Assembly (NCBI GenBank): GCA_011009095.1
Contig: VTPC01090599.1
Coordinates: forward strand, 400,009-464,008
DNA length: 64,000 nt
Direction of reading: 5' to 3'
From: Ignelater luminosus
Lineage: Eukaryota > Arthropoda > Insecta > Coleoptera > Elateridae
In this document: one piece after another, positions 12,001 to 24,502 of the stretch
Layout: each line of letters starts with the position of its first letter
Numbering within the stretch: position 1 is the stretch's first letter
Program-made: the position numbers and the translations under genes
Notes under the pieces: model-generated
What the model saw: the letters and a program-made list of their open reading frames with translations, nothing else
What the model was told of the DNA's origin: nothing
Database searches by the model: none

Positions 12001-15000
12001 AATAATAGCTTTGAGCGATGGGGGAGAAGTTTAATCAGTTCCGAACAGTGCAGATGTATAAGCCAAATCCAAAACCAAAGTTCGAAACCCCGAACTCTAC
12101 GTTCCTTAGACAAATTTAATTACACCCACCTACACCATTGTTTTATAGCTTATAGAGAACTGGAACTGCGTTGAACTCGTCAGTACTAAAATTGAAAATT
12201 TCCACTTGACCTTACCGCACTTGAGGTTCGCTATTAATTTTATACGTTAGGATTCTCAGGGTGGGGGCTTCATAGATCGACGAACTACAGAAGTTTTTAT
12301 TGCATCGTAATATTCATGGTGGCTTTGCCCTAATTGATACATTTTAGCTCTCGTGGTATACGGCTACTAAAGACCTAACCCTTGTCAAACGCTCTACAAC
12401 ACAGAATATAAATAGGCACAAACTGATTCAACGCCAACATTAAAATCGATTGCCTTTTCCATTGAATTTAATTTAAATGACTTCTATGGGAGTGAAAGTG
12501 GAAATGTAAATGTAGAGGAAAGAATAAAATATTAGTTTTTAGAAAAAAAATACAAAGAGTAAAAAGCAGGTTATTGTTTAAAAACCATTCAATAATTTAC
12601 CGACGTGGAGCACGCGAAACAAAGATTTTGCTGATTTCATGTTCCATATATGTATGATAAAATCAAAGGAGGTTGAGTTTAATCTATTCAGTTTTTACTT
12701 ACATCAGCAGTTTTCAAAATTTATTGATTAGAGGGTGCACATTTTATTATATAACATGGATAGAGTTTTATGCGTGGTGATACGTGTCTGTATAACTGCA
12801 TTTAGAGGTATCTGAAATAAGAAAGTTAATTTCTACTACCTCCTACTTCTTTTAAAACAAACTTTTATGTAATAGAAATGACCGCATATGCAGATAGCTT
12901 GTGACTATATAGGTTGATAGAATGCAGATGCAATTTGGATATTGAAGTGCGAACTCTGGTTATGAATACCTAATAATATGCATGGAGCTAGGTACTTCTC
13001 TACAAAAGCAACGTTACTGTTATCAAATGAGCTAACTATTCATTGTATTCCCCCTCTAATATTAATGACTATATTACGAAACTCCATGAATAAAATATAA
13101 CAAATATAAAATGAACACGAACATAAAACTGAGTTTTATGGGAGTTTATTGCAGAATTATATTAAAGGCATATTTTATTAAAATTCTCGTTCCAAGCCTC
13201 TTTATCTTGAAAATATTCGAGATCACATAGCCGGAAGCTGACAGTACCGGATCTCTTTACTGACACGAAGACACAATAACATCGATATTCCAACTAGGTA
13301 TACCTTGTCCTAGTGCAATTCGAAACGCCTCTGGCTCCACTAATTTCTTTTATTGCCTTTACTGGTAAGTCCTTTAAAATATTTACAACACTATAAATTT
13401 TAAACATTCAGAATAAAAGATTTGCAATAAAAGTACTTCCCTTCAATAACTTCAACTTTACTACCTGAGATTGTAAACGTCAAGTGTTATTCCATAATTG
13501 GTCAATGGTGAAATAAGGTACCGTAGATTTGCAAAGAAATATTGGTTCATGATAGCCTATTACAACGTGATTGCAATCAGTGCAGCATACTCCGCTAATA
13601 ATCCAAAGACATAATTTAAATGCTACTTCTATTTCTTAAATTTCTGAATATGGATCGATTCTTCAACAATAATAAATGTTTCATAAGGTAGGCAAACCTT
13701 TAGCGAGTGAATCTTTTCTTATCAATAACACATATATTGAATTTAATTTAAAATTTTTTGCTTCTCTGTATATAAATTTAAAAAAAACTATTTCAAGGTG
13801 GTTGTTTCTAATATATTAAAGAAGCAAAAAAACTGCAAGTTACGCTTCGTTTCATGTGACTAAAAATTTCGATTTTACTCGAAAACAATGCATCCCATAA
13901 AAAGAATACAAGAATAACTGATCCGAAAACGGTGTACTTTAGAACATGGATTTATAAAGTATTGCGGAAAAAACGGGATTTATTGATTTACCGTCAACAT
14001 ATAACTAAAGCTTCATTTACGATACTTAAATTAGTAATTACAATTAGCACTTATAATTACACTTAGAATTACTTTAAAAACTTGCATTCATATTCTTAAA
14101 ATTAATTTAGCAATTAGTCAATATTTTAACTGAGCTCTCTATCAGCCATTCATAGGAAGCATTTGCAGTTTTCTAATGTAGCGACATGAAATTCGTGAAA
14201 AATATAACGCGCGTGTGAGTCCTATAACGTCAAAATGAAGAAAATTTAATTCCGGATTTTAGAGGTTATAAATGACTGAACAAGCGACAAGTGCGACATC
14301 GCGCCATACAAACAAGAAAGCAAGAAATTAGGAAAATGCGCGCTTCAAGAATTTCAATTAGTACGTAAATTAACGAAAAAGCTTGGACCTTGCAAGCTCT
14401 TACGTTAAGTACTAAGTATAATTACTAATTGGTTTGATTCCGAATGATTATACCGTTATGACAGCTCACAAGGTTCTACGACTACGTGTAATTACTATTA
14501 CGAATTCCTAATTTGGATATTGTGAATGAAGCTTAAAGACAAAATAAGTAAATCAATAACGGTAAATGACTGCCCAATTAGTGAAGGTCTCGTTATAAAT
14601 CAATTACTACGGACCTCGGTAAAGATCTTTCTATTACAGTTAAATGTTTACAGAACTAGAAACAATAATCGTTACGGTCTGGACCATTATTCCTGCTGAC
14701 GCTGTCACAATTCTTAAGTACCAAACCAATGTGTTTTCTCCAGAGTTCACTTTTAACTCCATCAGCTCCGTAACGGTCCAATAAACGTCTGCAAATATAT
14801 TTATCGGCGTTTTGCGGATGATTTAGGAACAAAACTCGATAACTTAATTCTTCAAAACCTCAAGTAGATTTCTATAACGTGGTTACGGTAAAATAAGATA
14901 ATCATTGACTTGGATTTCTTAAGCAGGATTTGATCGATAATAATTGATCAAGCTGTAGACGATAACTTCCTGATTATCAAAGAAATTAAAACATTTAATC

Positions 15001-15860
15001 AGTATCAACTAAACGGAAAGAGCCATTATCAGTAGTGTCTAGATTCTCACGGTGAGCACAAGAAGAAGGACGATATGAACCGGTAAATAAAATATTTTCC
15101 GTAACGGAAACCCATCCACACGGTATCAGTACGCAATCTAAGACTACTGTCCCCTAAACGGGGGACAAGCAGGAAAGCTTGACTTAGAAAGACGCAGCTT
15201 TAGAACTTCGAGGACTAGCAAATTCAAAATGGTAGAGAGTATTTAAGGGACGAAACCCCTCTCTAAAGTAAAGCAGTGGACGACAAGTTAAAAAGAGAAA
15301 AATATTTTGCTAGATAGAATAAGACATCTTCAACCCGCTGTAAGCAATCGATCGTCTGTCTCTGATACCGTAAGAAGTAATTTCAGTAAGAAATAGAGAG
15401 CAGACCTTCTAAATACAATAAAGCATTTTATAAAGATACCAAGAGCAATAAAAATGACAAATGGTTTACAAAAAAATAGACAATAAAGGCATAATCCCTT
15501 AAAAAGATCAGACTTCTGTATAATTGTAATTGAATCCTCTATTCTATACGTAAGAATCGACAGTAGCTTGATTTGCCAATGATAGTGAATAACAGAATCT
15601 TATCTTTCTATTTATACACCGTGTTCGTTTTAACATTTGCTATAGGGAATTAGTATGGGAAATCTGAAATATGCCAAATAGTTCGTTCTCGAATAAAAGT
15701 CGGTGAAATTAATAGTTGCAATCGACAGATAAGATATTCTAACGTACTGTCCAAAAATATTACCCTTAATAACAATTCCAATTCTTCAAAAATTATAAAT
15801 TCATTAATTACTTGCAAAACATTAATTTAAAAGCCGAAAACTGAAAAGTCGACGCGACTT
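9046..15860. other. Long gene-free interval
   Basis: No coding sequence, RNA gene or bounded element could be supported. 9060-9640 is less AT-rich and may be 5' sequence of the adjacent LINE. 10675-10714 is a short imperfect hairpin (GTCAGTGAA...TTCACTGAC). 15080-15440 has a TATTTAAGG box followed ~180 bp later by AATAAAG, reminiscent of an LTR, but no borders were found. Confidence 0.4.
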
Positions 15861-15951
15861 GCCTCCTTGGTTCAATGGTTATTACTGCTTGCTAAACCGC
15901 ACGGGCTCTTCGAATGCAAGTTCCAACCCCGTTACAAGCAAGACTTTTTTT
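15861..15951 (+). ncRNA. Degenerate tRNA-like / tRNA-derived SINE head
   Basis: An exact A-box match, TGGTTCAATGG (15868-15878), is followed 41 bp later by an imperfect B-box, AGTTCCAACCC (15919-15929), and a seven-T Pol III terminator (15945-15951). The segment CTTGCTAAACC could be a Ser-GCT-like anticodon loop, but the stems pair poorly. It is a decayed tRNA pseudogene or SINE head, not a working tRNA. Confidence 0.4.
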
Positions 15952-16763
15952 AATTTTATTTGTCATTAATTTTTAATTTAATAAAAATTTAAATAATTTG
16001 TTATTATTCTTATATTCGAAAAACGTACAAGAAATAATAAATTAGAAATGAAAACTGATGAACGCTTTTTCATACTGCATACAACAAAACCAATTTGCTA
16101 AGAAAATCCAGTTAGAATGTAACATTTTACTTGCACAATACTGTTGACTCCTACTATACATCTTTTAATATAATTTATTCTCATCACAGCAATCTTGAAA
16201 TTTCTTAATCTGAATGATCTAAAAATTCCATTATAAAACTCTTTATAGGCTTGCGTGGGAAATAAATAACTGACCATAACTTGTGGTTGATGGTTCACTA
16301 CTTTTTTGCTGACTGGTTTCGTAGATTTAATTCTAACAGAGACTTTTATTTATTTGTCAATAAGCGTTTCAAATTTTTCCTACAAAGTTTATGTTATCAT
16401 GTTCTAATTGCGGCTTGCCGAGTAGGTTGCGGGAGGTTTTCCTTCCGACAAAGGCAGACCGTTTGCTTCCGTTGAACCTGTCGGGTCTATGTCATTGCCG
16501 TGAGAGATGAAGTTTTGTTGTGTGCGAATCCCTACAGATTGGGGTAAGTTTTACTCTTCCTGATTATTTCAATGTTGATTCTAATAGATTTTTTTCCTCT
16601 TAGCTTTTTGGTAAGGGGCATCAAGAACTGACTTCCGTAAATTATTTCTTGTGAAGCTTGAGGAAATTATGTAGTTTTTCGTATAATCTTTAAATTCGTT
16701 TCTTTGCCTCAACACAAAGCCATTATTTGGTAAATGATTCAAAAAGTTTAAGGATCCATTTAC
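15952..16763. other. Non-coding interval
   Basis: AT-rich at first, then a moderately GC stretch at 16410-16530 with no recognised motif. No gene is supported. Confidence 0.4.
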
Positions 16764-18517
16764 TGTAACGGTTCGTTACTCGTCGTCACAAATTTATTAG
16801 ATTTCCTAAAATCCCGCCAATATTTCATTATTCTAAGTTGGTACGAAAGTGTTATAAAATAATGTGGATGCATACTCTCGTCTTATCTAACTTAATTTCC
16901 ATAATTTATTGTTGAATGCAGAATTTGATTTGTTCATTGATTAAATAGAATTAGGAATTCTATATTTTGAAGTTTTTCTTATTTAAACTCATCTTTTATA
17001 AATAAATGCGAATTTTATCGTCTTTGGGGGAATCCCCTAATAAAGTATCATTGAACAGTTTAATTTTAACATTTTTTTGAATATTTGTTATACTCCTGTA
17101 TAAAAATTTTAGTTGTGGTTGATAATTCTTTAGAAATTCTAATTTAATTTAAAAACGCAAAATATTAATCTTAGGCCATTGGTTTTCTCTTCAGTTTAAT
17201 TTTATATAGTTTTAGTCGGTTTACATTTTGAAATTTGGCGGAAGGGCGGAGATTCGTTATTGGCGTGGTCCTTCCGTTTTGATCTGAGACAAGGGTATTG
17301 CGAAAGTGGTAACACAATCACCAGGTTAGTCGTGAGATTGCAATCAAAATTATATTTCTTCAGCGGAGTCTGAATAAATATTGTGTTAGTTTGTTTTTTC
17401 GTGCACTGTGAATTATTTATTTTAGCCTTTGGATCTAACTGGGATTTTTTGTTTGGTTCCCTAAATGTATTCGTTATAGGGGTGGGTCCACGAATGGTTC
17501 TCGAAGTTGCTTCAAGTAAAAATCCTGTTGTTTATCATAGAATATAAAGAATAATTTGAATTTCCTATTAATCTGAGCTAGGAATTCAACAGAGGTAATA
17601 TCGTACATAACCTCACAAAGGCGTATACAATGGCACTGGATCAACGATCAAAAATCTATTAAGCCGCATTGAATGTAGATCCTGAGAGGAATGTGATAAA
17701 GCCAGGAAATACATACCTGTAAGTTAAACTGTGTTTTGTTTTAACGTTTATTTTGTTTCTAAAATTCGTTCATACGACAAGTTGAAGCTTTGGTTGTTAT
17801 ATTGCGATTTAGTGACAATTATTGATTTTTTTTATTAAACTAGTGGTTATTGTTAAAATCCACTTATTTTAACACTTAAATATATTCAATATTGTGGATA
17901 TCCATTTGTTAATAAACAATTAGTTGCTATCGATGATATCCACTTGTTTCATGGTTATAAATGCATTCAATATTCTGAATATCTATTTGTTTATTGATAA
18001 TTAAGTTACTATTTTTGATGCTTATTTGTTTGTTAACCTAGTTATTAATTAAACTAGGGTGACGGCACCTCTATTTAGTGAGGATTATTTAAAATTTAAA
18101 AGGTTTTTCACTCGTGTTGAAGAGTGGTCTTTCCTTTTATTTGTTTTTCTGTTGTTTGTGTTTATGCGATAAACATATTGATTATATAAAACTGTATATC
18201 ATTTTTTTGTGTCTTATATTTTATTGGTAAACACCACGTCTGCTTGAGTTTTGAGACTGTCCCTCTTGAAACAAAGCCTCTAGCGTTCAACATGGTATCG
18301 GATGGTATTTATCGGTTTTAGGTATTTAAGTTAGAATCATTTGGGCAGACCTGTGGTTTATTATTGATATACACATATTCCTAATCTGTTATAAAATTAT
18401 CTAACACCCACGATCCAAAATAAGATGAGTCATCATTAGCCGGATTGTTTCTAATAAGCATTAGTTATTTGGTGAGTAACCTTTTAATTAGAAATAACGT
18501 TTTTAAAAACGGTTACA
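16764..18517 (+). repeat. Possible third LTR-like block
   Basis: The interval starts TGTAACGGTT and ends AACGGTTACA, which match as inverted termini at 9 of 10 positions. The flanks TTAC and CTAC could be a 4-bp target duplication with one change. The interior is T-rich on the plus strand and non-coding, like the two better-supported LTR-like blocks. Its last 100 bp do not clearly align with theirs, so this is tentative and the borders may be coincidental. Confidence 0.25.
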
Positions 18518-18899
18518 CTACTTGGGAAATCCACAGGTCGACATCGGCTTCCAGGATTGCCTTATAATTTATTTTTGGGTTCATCCACGGATCTGAGAAA
18601 TTGTATCTGCTAAAATTTCACATGTGGGTACAATTTCCTAAGTTAATAAATAAATATATCTAAAATTTTTAATTCATTTGAAATCTTTTATCGATTGCAC
18701 TTATGTATTAATCGTTTCTACCTTTCATATTTTTTTTATACTGATGCTTGTTATCATAAATTTTTTGCTTTTCTTAAATTTATTTTATTGAATAAATGGA
18801 AATACAGATTGCATTAACTTAAATATATAGGAATTAATTTATTACAGTGGTTTGTTGCCAAGAAAAATACAAATAAAAGATAATACTATTAAAAATTTT
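18518..18899. other. Non-coding interval
   Basis: AT-rich sequence with no feature seen. Confidence 0.4.
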
Positions 18900-19370
18900 A
18901 AAAGTTACCACACCACACATATTGAACGCCCAAAAAAACTACACAAAAAGGTAAATGTTTGGGCACAATTCAGGAACCCTAAAGTATCCCAGCATCTCTC
19001 TAGAAAAGGTTGTATATCCAACAGCTGGTTGAGAAATTCGAATAGAACTAATCGTTGGCGAATATATGTAATAAAGTACATTATCTTTCACTGGTTCTCA
19101 GGAATGCGTATAATTAAAGTAAAGATAGAGAAATTGTCTAAGAGATTATCGACAGTTTTATACAATTTAATTTTTGAGAAAAGTTACGCCATTTGTAATA
19201 GAGCATCCTTTCCTAAATCCAACTTGAAATGTGTTCATAATATCATGACTTTGTAATTTCCAAGCTAGTTTACGGTTGGTCATTTTTTGCAGTACATTGT
19301 TTCGTAAAAGCCCACTGTAACCAAAATATGTTTAGCTTTTGGAAAGACAACGAATTTGATCGAAACCACT
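18900..19370 (-). pseudogene. LINE reverse transcriptase fragment (Jockey-like)
   Basis: The minus strand at 19310-19150 reads VLQKMTNRKLAWKLQSHDI followed by FQVGFRKGCSITNGVTFLKN. This is the RT fingers block (NRLxW...QxGFRKGxST) typical of Jockey/I-type LINEs. Further downstream near 18980 a RVPELCPNIYLF stretch fits the degraded GVPQGSVLSP motif. Stops and frameshifts separate the pieces and no endonuclease is present, so this is a truncated relic. The 134-codon ORF on the plus strand over the same bases is antisense to it and not a gene. Confidence 0.65.
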
Positions 19371-22367
19371 GTTAAAGCTGGTATACATTATTAAATTTTG
19401 GATTGGATTAAAATTTGATTTGTTCAAATTATATTTGGTTTTTTACATTATACGATTTTGCAATTTGAGTAAATTATTGATAATTGATTTAACTTGCAAT
19501 TTGATTTTTCCAAGAATAGAACAGTTTCCGTTTTTATTTGGTTTTACAGACTATTTTTAATATTTAAGCATAGCAACAACTATGCTTAATGGCTAGAACT
19601 CTTATAATTTAAACTGACAAATATTAAATCATCAGATTGATCTAGTCAAAATAAAAGCTAAATCTTACAAAATGATACTGAAATTTGCAAAATCACTATC
19701 AAGTCTTTGTACAGCAAAAATCAGAAGTTTTGACCAACCAAGTATGTTAGCTACGTCACCAAAAATAGTATTTTTTGCACATTTTTAAATCCAATGTGTT
19801 GAGAAAAACATTTGATAAAAAAAATGTCTTAGGTTATCTTTTCTTTTCCACTACCATACTTCAAATAAAATTTGAAGACAAAATTATTTACTTCCCGTAA
19901 ATATAAAGGAAAAACTGGATGATTGCAAAGCACGCTATACATACCGTAGATAAAAGATGTTGGTTTATCAAAGTTTTGTAAACTTGTCCATCGAATGTTA
20001 CGTTATCAAAGAGTGTTTCTACTCGCCGCAAACTGCGGCTGTCTGATTCTACAAAAACCGGGTTGGAAAAAACAATTAATTCAATTAGCGTATTTTACTT
20101 AATAACCTTGCTTTAATTAACATATACTATTGTAAACTATTAGGTCTTACCTGTGTTACTCATAATAAATAGAGTTGTTTCTTAAAGATTTTTTTAATGA
20201 CTTATTGTGGGTTTGTATGTTTGTACTGTGTCATAGGTATGAGTTACATAAAGGAAATGTGGCTCAAGGTAAGTCTAAGCCTATTTTATCTTTTTGTAGA
20301 AAAGTACCCAAAGTGAAACCGGAAATGGGCAGCATTATCTTCAAAAATTTTATCACAAACAAAAGTGTACCAACTAAACTATTTTTATGTTTTTACGCTA
20401 ACAATGTCATAGAAAACGCTAAAGACTTTTAAAGCTCAAAGGTGGACGATTTCCAATGCTTTTATCGGCAATAATTCAACAGAATTGGTTAGCGCGTTGT
20501 ATGCGCATGTTCTTGATTTATTTCACTCATTACTTATTTTGATGAATTTGTTTTATCTTATTTGTAAGTTATTGGATCTTCTCACTCAACTGTTTTCTGT
20601 TAATAATGCAATGTTTTAGTTTCTCTTTAATTTTAAATATAATGAATTTATTTATTTGCTATCAGTTTGAGACGAATATTTTTATAAATTTAAATAATGC
20701 CGGATTTTCCTTCTAATTTATTTATGCAATATGAATTTAAAGGTTACGAATTTTTCAGCGTTAGTAAATTATGGTGATACATTCGCTTTACCTATCGACT
20801 ATACTTAGATTTTCTGATCAGGAAAAGAATTTGATTTTCATATGAGGTTTGTATAATGGATCAAGCCCTTCACGAAGCATTCTTTTTCATATTTATGTGT
20901 CATCTCGCATTCTATTATTCTAATGTATACCCTTAACGCATCTCACAAAAGCAACGTTAAAAGATAATACCTCTATATCCTTAAAGAATTCAAAAATAAG
21001 TCTTACAGGAAATATACATTTGATTTTTCTAAAAAAAGAATAACTGAATGAAACCTTATTAACGTATTAGAGTGTACCTAAACATATACTCAAGATTAGG
21101 ATACCAATAACCCTTAAAGAAAACAAAAAAGAATTTTCTACGAAAACATCAATCAATGCAACAAAATGTCTGCAACAAAAAAGATCTTCAATTTCTTAAG
21201 AGTATTCGATTAGATGAATGATGTAGTGTGTATCTGCCGTATTATTGTAGGCGTTCTTCGATACTCTCTGATGCTATTTATCTTTCCTACAAAAGTACTT
21301 ATTTATAGCTGTTGAAGCTAGTGAGAGATTGATTAATTTACCAATTACATACACTTTAGTTTAAATAATTTATATAATAATAGCATAACAAAAATCTTAT
21401 GCAAATTTTAAATCAATTGACATTATTTGGCTTCTTTAATAACATTATACAACAAAAAGCAAGAAGAATATAAACAATAATGAAACTTATTTTGTGTATA
21501 ATTCGCTATTACGTCCTTTATCCAATCAAATAAAACTCAACACCTATCGAATTTAGTTGTCATATTAAGAAATAATTTAATAAAACATCAATTACGCTTT
21601 AGTTAAACATTTTTATACTTACAGTTATACATTTTGAAATCATAGTCTTACAATACGAACGCCGTTATTAGATAACCTAAAATTAGGTTACCTACTTGCC
21701 AAATTAGTATTCGTATTTTAGGGTTTCACACATAAAATCGATTTTCTTAAAATAATAGTAGATACGTTTTGGAGTAGGTGTAATACAGTTAGTAGAGCCG
21801 TTTAAGAAGCAACATAAATTCTAGTCGACTGTAAACTAGGAGATTAGAAGATTTAAATCGGTATACAACTCTCTCGTGATAACTTAGCAAATGATACATT
21901 TGAATTTAAATGCGGAGTAATGTAATAGTTTTACAGGGAAATAATTAGGAAAACTTGTTGAAGGTCCATTAATAAAATGAAATTGAATTTATGTCGCTTG
22001 CTTCTGGAAATTAAATTGGCAAATAAGCAAATACCCTCTAGCCTTTCACTAACTAAGTAAATGGGGAAGCTTCAAGCATTTCAAGTAAACTCACCAAATG
22101 TAGTGTTAGTTTTGACAATATGGTGTGTAAAGGAATTTCTCTCTTAATATACATATTCGATATTATCTATTTAATAATCATAGAGTTACAATTCGACTAA
22201 TTTTATGATTTAGGGTGATGTGTTTTAAATTCTATTTAAAATAAAAAAGATTTAAGAAACTTTATAATTAAAGGATTTCAAATAAGATTTGCGTAAATTT
22301 CCTAACGGGTTCTTTTAGCATATTTAGTTAACGCGTCTCGAAATTTTTGTATTTAGGGTAAACGGTA
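19371..22367. other. Gene-free AT-rich interval
   Basis: No supported coding region, RNA or bounded repeat is seen. An 85-codon ORF at 20175-20432 has no family motif and is treated as chance. Confidence 0.4.
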
Positions 22368-23405
22368 CAGTTATTGGCCTCTTTAGAGATAATGTTTTTA
22401 TTCGAGCAGGATGTTCTCTGAGCTTTTTTTCATTCTATTCCACAACGTTTCGATAGGTGATAGATCCGGGCTACTAGAGACCCAGGGCAATGTCTGTAGG
22501 TTATTTTCAGTCATCCAGACTTTTACCTTTCTTGCACTGTGGCATGAAGCACCGTCTTGTTGAAAAACACGTTTTCTACCGTCTAACTCTAAATATTCGA
22601 TTGTAGGCAAAAGATGCTGTTCCAGAATTTCAATGTATGTGTTAGCATTAATTATACCGTCTGCAAAATACAGTCTACCCACACCGGAGGAAGACATGCT
22701 GCCCCACACCATAATAGAGGCAGGGAATTTAATTTTAGTCCGTAAGCAATCGGTATTGTAAGCTTCTGATTTTGTTCTTATTACTCTACTCCTAGTATCA
22801 CCTATGGATACCTCGAAACGTGATTCATCAGACCAAACTACTGTGCCCCACTCTTCCAAAGTCTAATTTTTGCGAGGTCTAACCCACTCCATACGATTTT
22901 TCATTTGTTTATTAGTTAATAGTGGTTTCTGTTTCGCCTGATGGGGTGGGAAAAGTTTTGTTAAAGGGTACTAACGCTAAACCAAAAATATGTTTACCTT
23001 ATACAAATTATAACTCATACGCTTAAATGCACGTAGTAAAGTGTATTTTGAATAATTTTTTTCTATGCTTTCATTCCAGAGGGCAGTGAGAGCTGTGGAA
23101 CTAGCACGACGATTTTTCGATAGTAGAACTTCGCTTGAAACGTTGCTTTGCAGCAATCAGACGTGTTTCTTTGTGATATTCAATAATGTCTCGTACAGCA
23201 TAACGCGATAATCCTATCGTTTTAGCAATTTTACAGCAAGAATTACATTGTGCTGATAAATTCATGATAACTCTGCGCAAATCTTCAGACAACGCTTTGC
23301 CCTTCGGCATTTTTTTACAAACTGTCAAAATGACTACTTTAATGTATTTTTCCAAGACTATCTAGATTATCTTAGTATGAAGAAATTCGCTGTGGCCATG
23401 ATAAG
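22368..23405 (-). mobile_element. Short Tc1-family DNA transposon
   Basis: The left end CAGTTATTGGCCTC (22368-22381) and the right end GTGGCCATGATAAG (23392-23405) are imperfect inverted repeats, each flanked by TA (22366-22367 and 23406-23407) as expected for Tc1/mariner. The interior is filled by a minus-strand transposase gene that runs almost to the left repeat. At 1038 bp the copy is shorter than usual Tc1 elements. The ends are inferred from sequence match only. Confidence 0.55.
22398..23310 (-). pseudogene. Tc1 transposase, DD34E, broken frame
   Basis: The transposase would excise and insert the element at TA. The N-terminus (from ATG at 23310, MPKGKALSEDLRRVIMNLSA) gives a helix-turn-helix with AKTIGLSRYAVRDI. 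The linker lies in shifted frames between 23100 and 22860 (KPLLTNKQMKNRMEWVRPRK). An amber codon replaces the usual Trp just before TLEEWGTVVWSDESRF. The catalytic domain is otherwise open: WSDES supplies the first Asp, QQDGASCHSARK the second, and DLSPIETLW the Glu, with exactly 34 residues between the second D and the E. A frame change at an A-run near 22433 truncates the normal C-terminal tail. A single-copy fossil is likely. Confidence 0.88.
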
Positions 23406-23407
23406 TA

Positions 23408-23781
23408 TAGAAAGTATTAATAGATTTGCAAGCTCTTGTTACACTACCTAACCTCTATTTTTTTGAGAGCTGTTCAATTTGCGAAAATTAAAAAGTAAAT
23501 CAACAAGTCTGTAAAATTTAGATGACTAGAAGATAAAATAAAAAGTGTACAGCTTTTTCTATATATTTTTGTAAAAAGTCATGAAGTATTTTTAAAAATA
23601 AGGAAAAAATCACAGTTGAGCGAACTGATGTGCAATAGGGCTCGTATTATGTATAGTTACTTAAATCAAGTCATTGGAACTAATTGCTTCAATTATTGGC
23701 ATCTACTTTAAAACTTTTTAAAACTGTTTCTTTAGGCCAGTTTTGCACTTAAATACAGGTGAAGCTGACGTTGGTTGCTGT
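23408..23781. other. Interval between Tc1 and Tigger copies
   Basis: AT-rich and non-coding. It may hold the 3' non-coding end and terminal repeat of the Tigger element to its right, but no terminal repeat was recognised. Confidence 0.35.
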
Positions 23782-24502
23782 TTATGTAGATACACAGGTT
23801 ATATAGTAAGTTCTTAGACAAGCAGAACATTTAATACCAGGCCATGTTATATTATAGGTATGTGTAAAACATAAACCAATCGATACCTTGCTATTATTAT
23901 ATTCAAACTCTGTTTCTAGTGGAGAGTTTACTTCTTTATTATATTCCAACTCGGTTGTTAGCGAAACCTCTACTTCGAAATCCAAAATTCTGACATGCTT
24001 GCCCTATATTTCTTTCTTCTATAATAACTGCTTGTCTTGTGTTATAATTTTCAGGGTTATCTGTACTTAAAACGGGTATGCCTTTATAATCAGAATTACT
24101 TGCATATTCGCTATATCAAAAAGTTCTTGTGAGTGTATTCTATTAGCCTGGTCTTCCAATGACAAGATGTCTGAAACTTCTGTCTCTGTAGTGACTTTAG
24201 AGTCTGATATAAATTGTACTTGCTCTTTATTATTTTCTTCATCAATAGTTATCATGTAATTTTTGTTAGCACTTACATCAAATTCATTATCAGCTGGGAT
24301 TTTTTCATCTAAAACCTGTTCAGTAAAAATATATGTTTCTTCAAATAATGTTTCTTCTCCATGTCTCTATGGCGAAAACTCTGCCAAATTTTGTACAGTG
24401 TATCAAAATCTTGCAAAATCTCTTCATGCGAAGACTTTATATTCTTAGAACTCTCAACCTTTTCATGTTCACTATTTTGAGATATACCCTGTTTTTGGAT
24501 CG
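23782..24502 (-). pseudogene. Tigger/pogo transposase, C-terminal part
   Basis: This is the continuation, left of an LTR-like insertion, of the transposase that starts at 27798. From 24502 downward it reads TPIQKQGISQNSEHEKVESS, then an acidic low-complexity region in several frames (24255-24067 and 23985-23782). It ends with a Cys-rich tail GIKCSACLRTYYITC, as in insect Tigger proteins whose C-termini bear a PHD/zinc-like knuckle. Frameshifts occur near 24310 and 24040. The join with the N-terminal part is in frame once the insertion and one GTGT copy are removed. Confidence 0.7.

Noticed and set aside
18852..19256. 134-codon plus-strand ORF
   Set aside because: It is antisense to a clear LINE reverse-transcriptase fragment on the minus strand.
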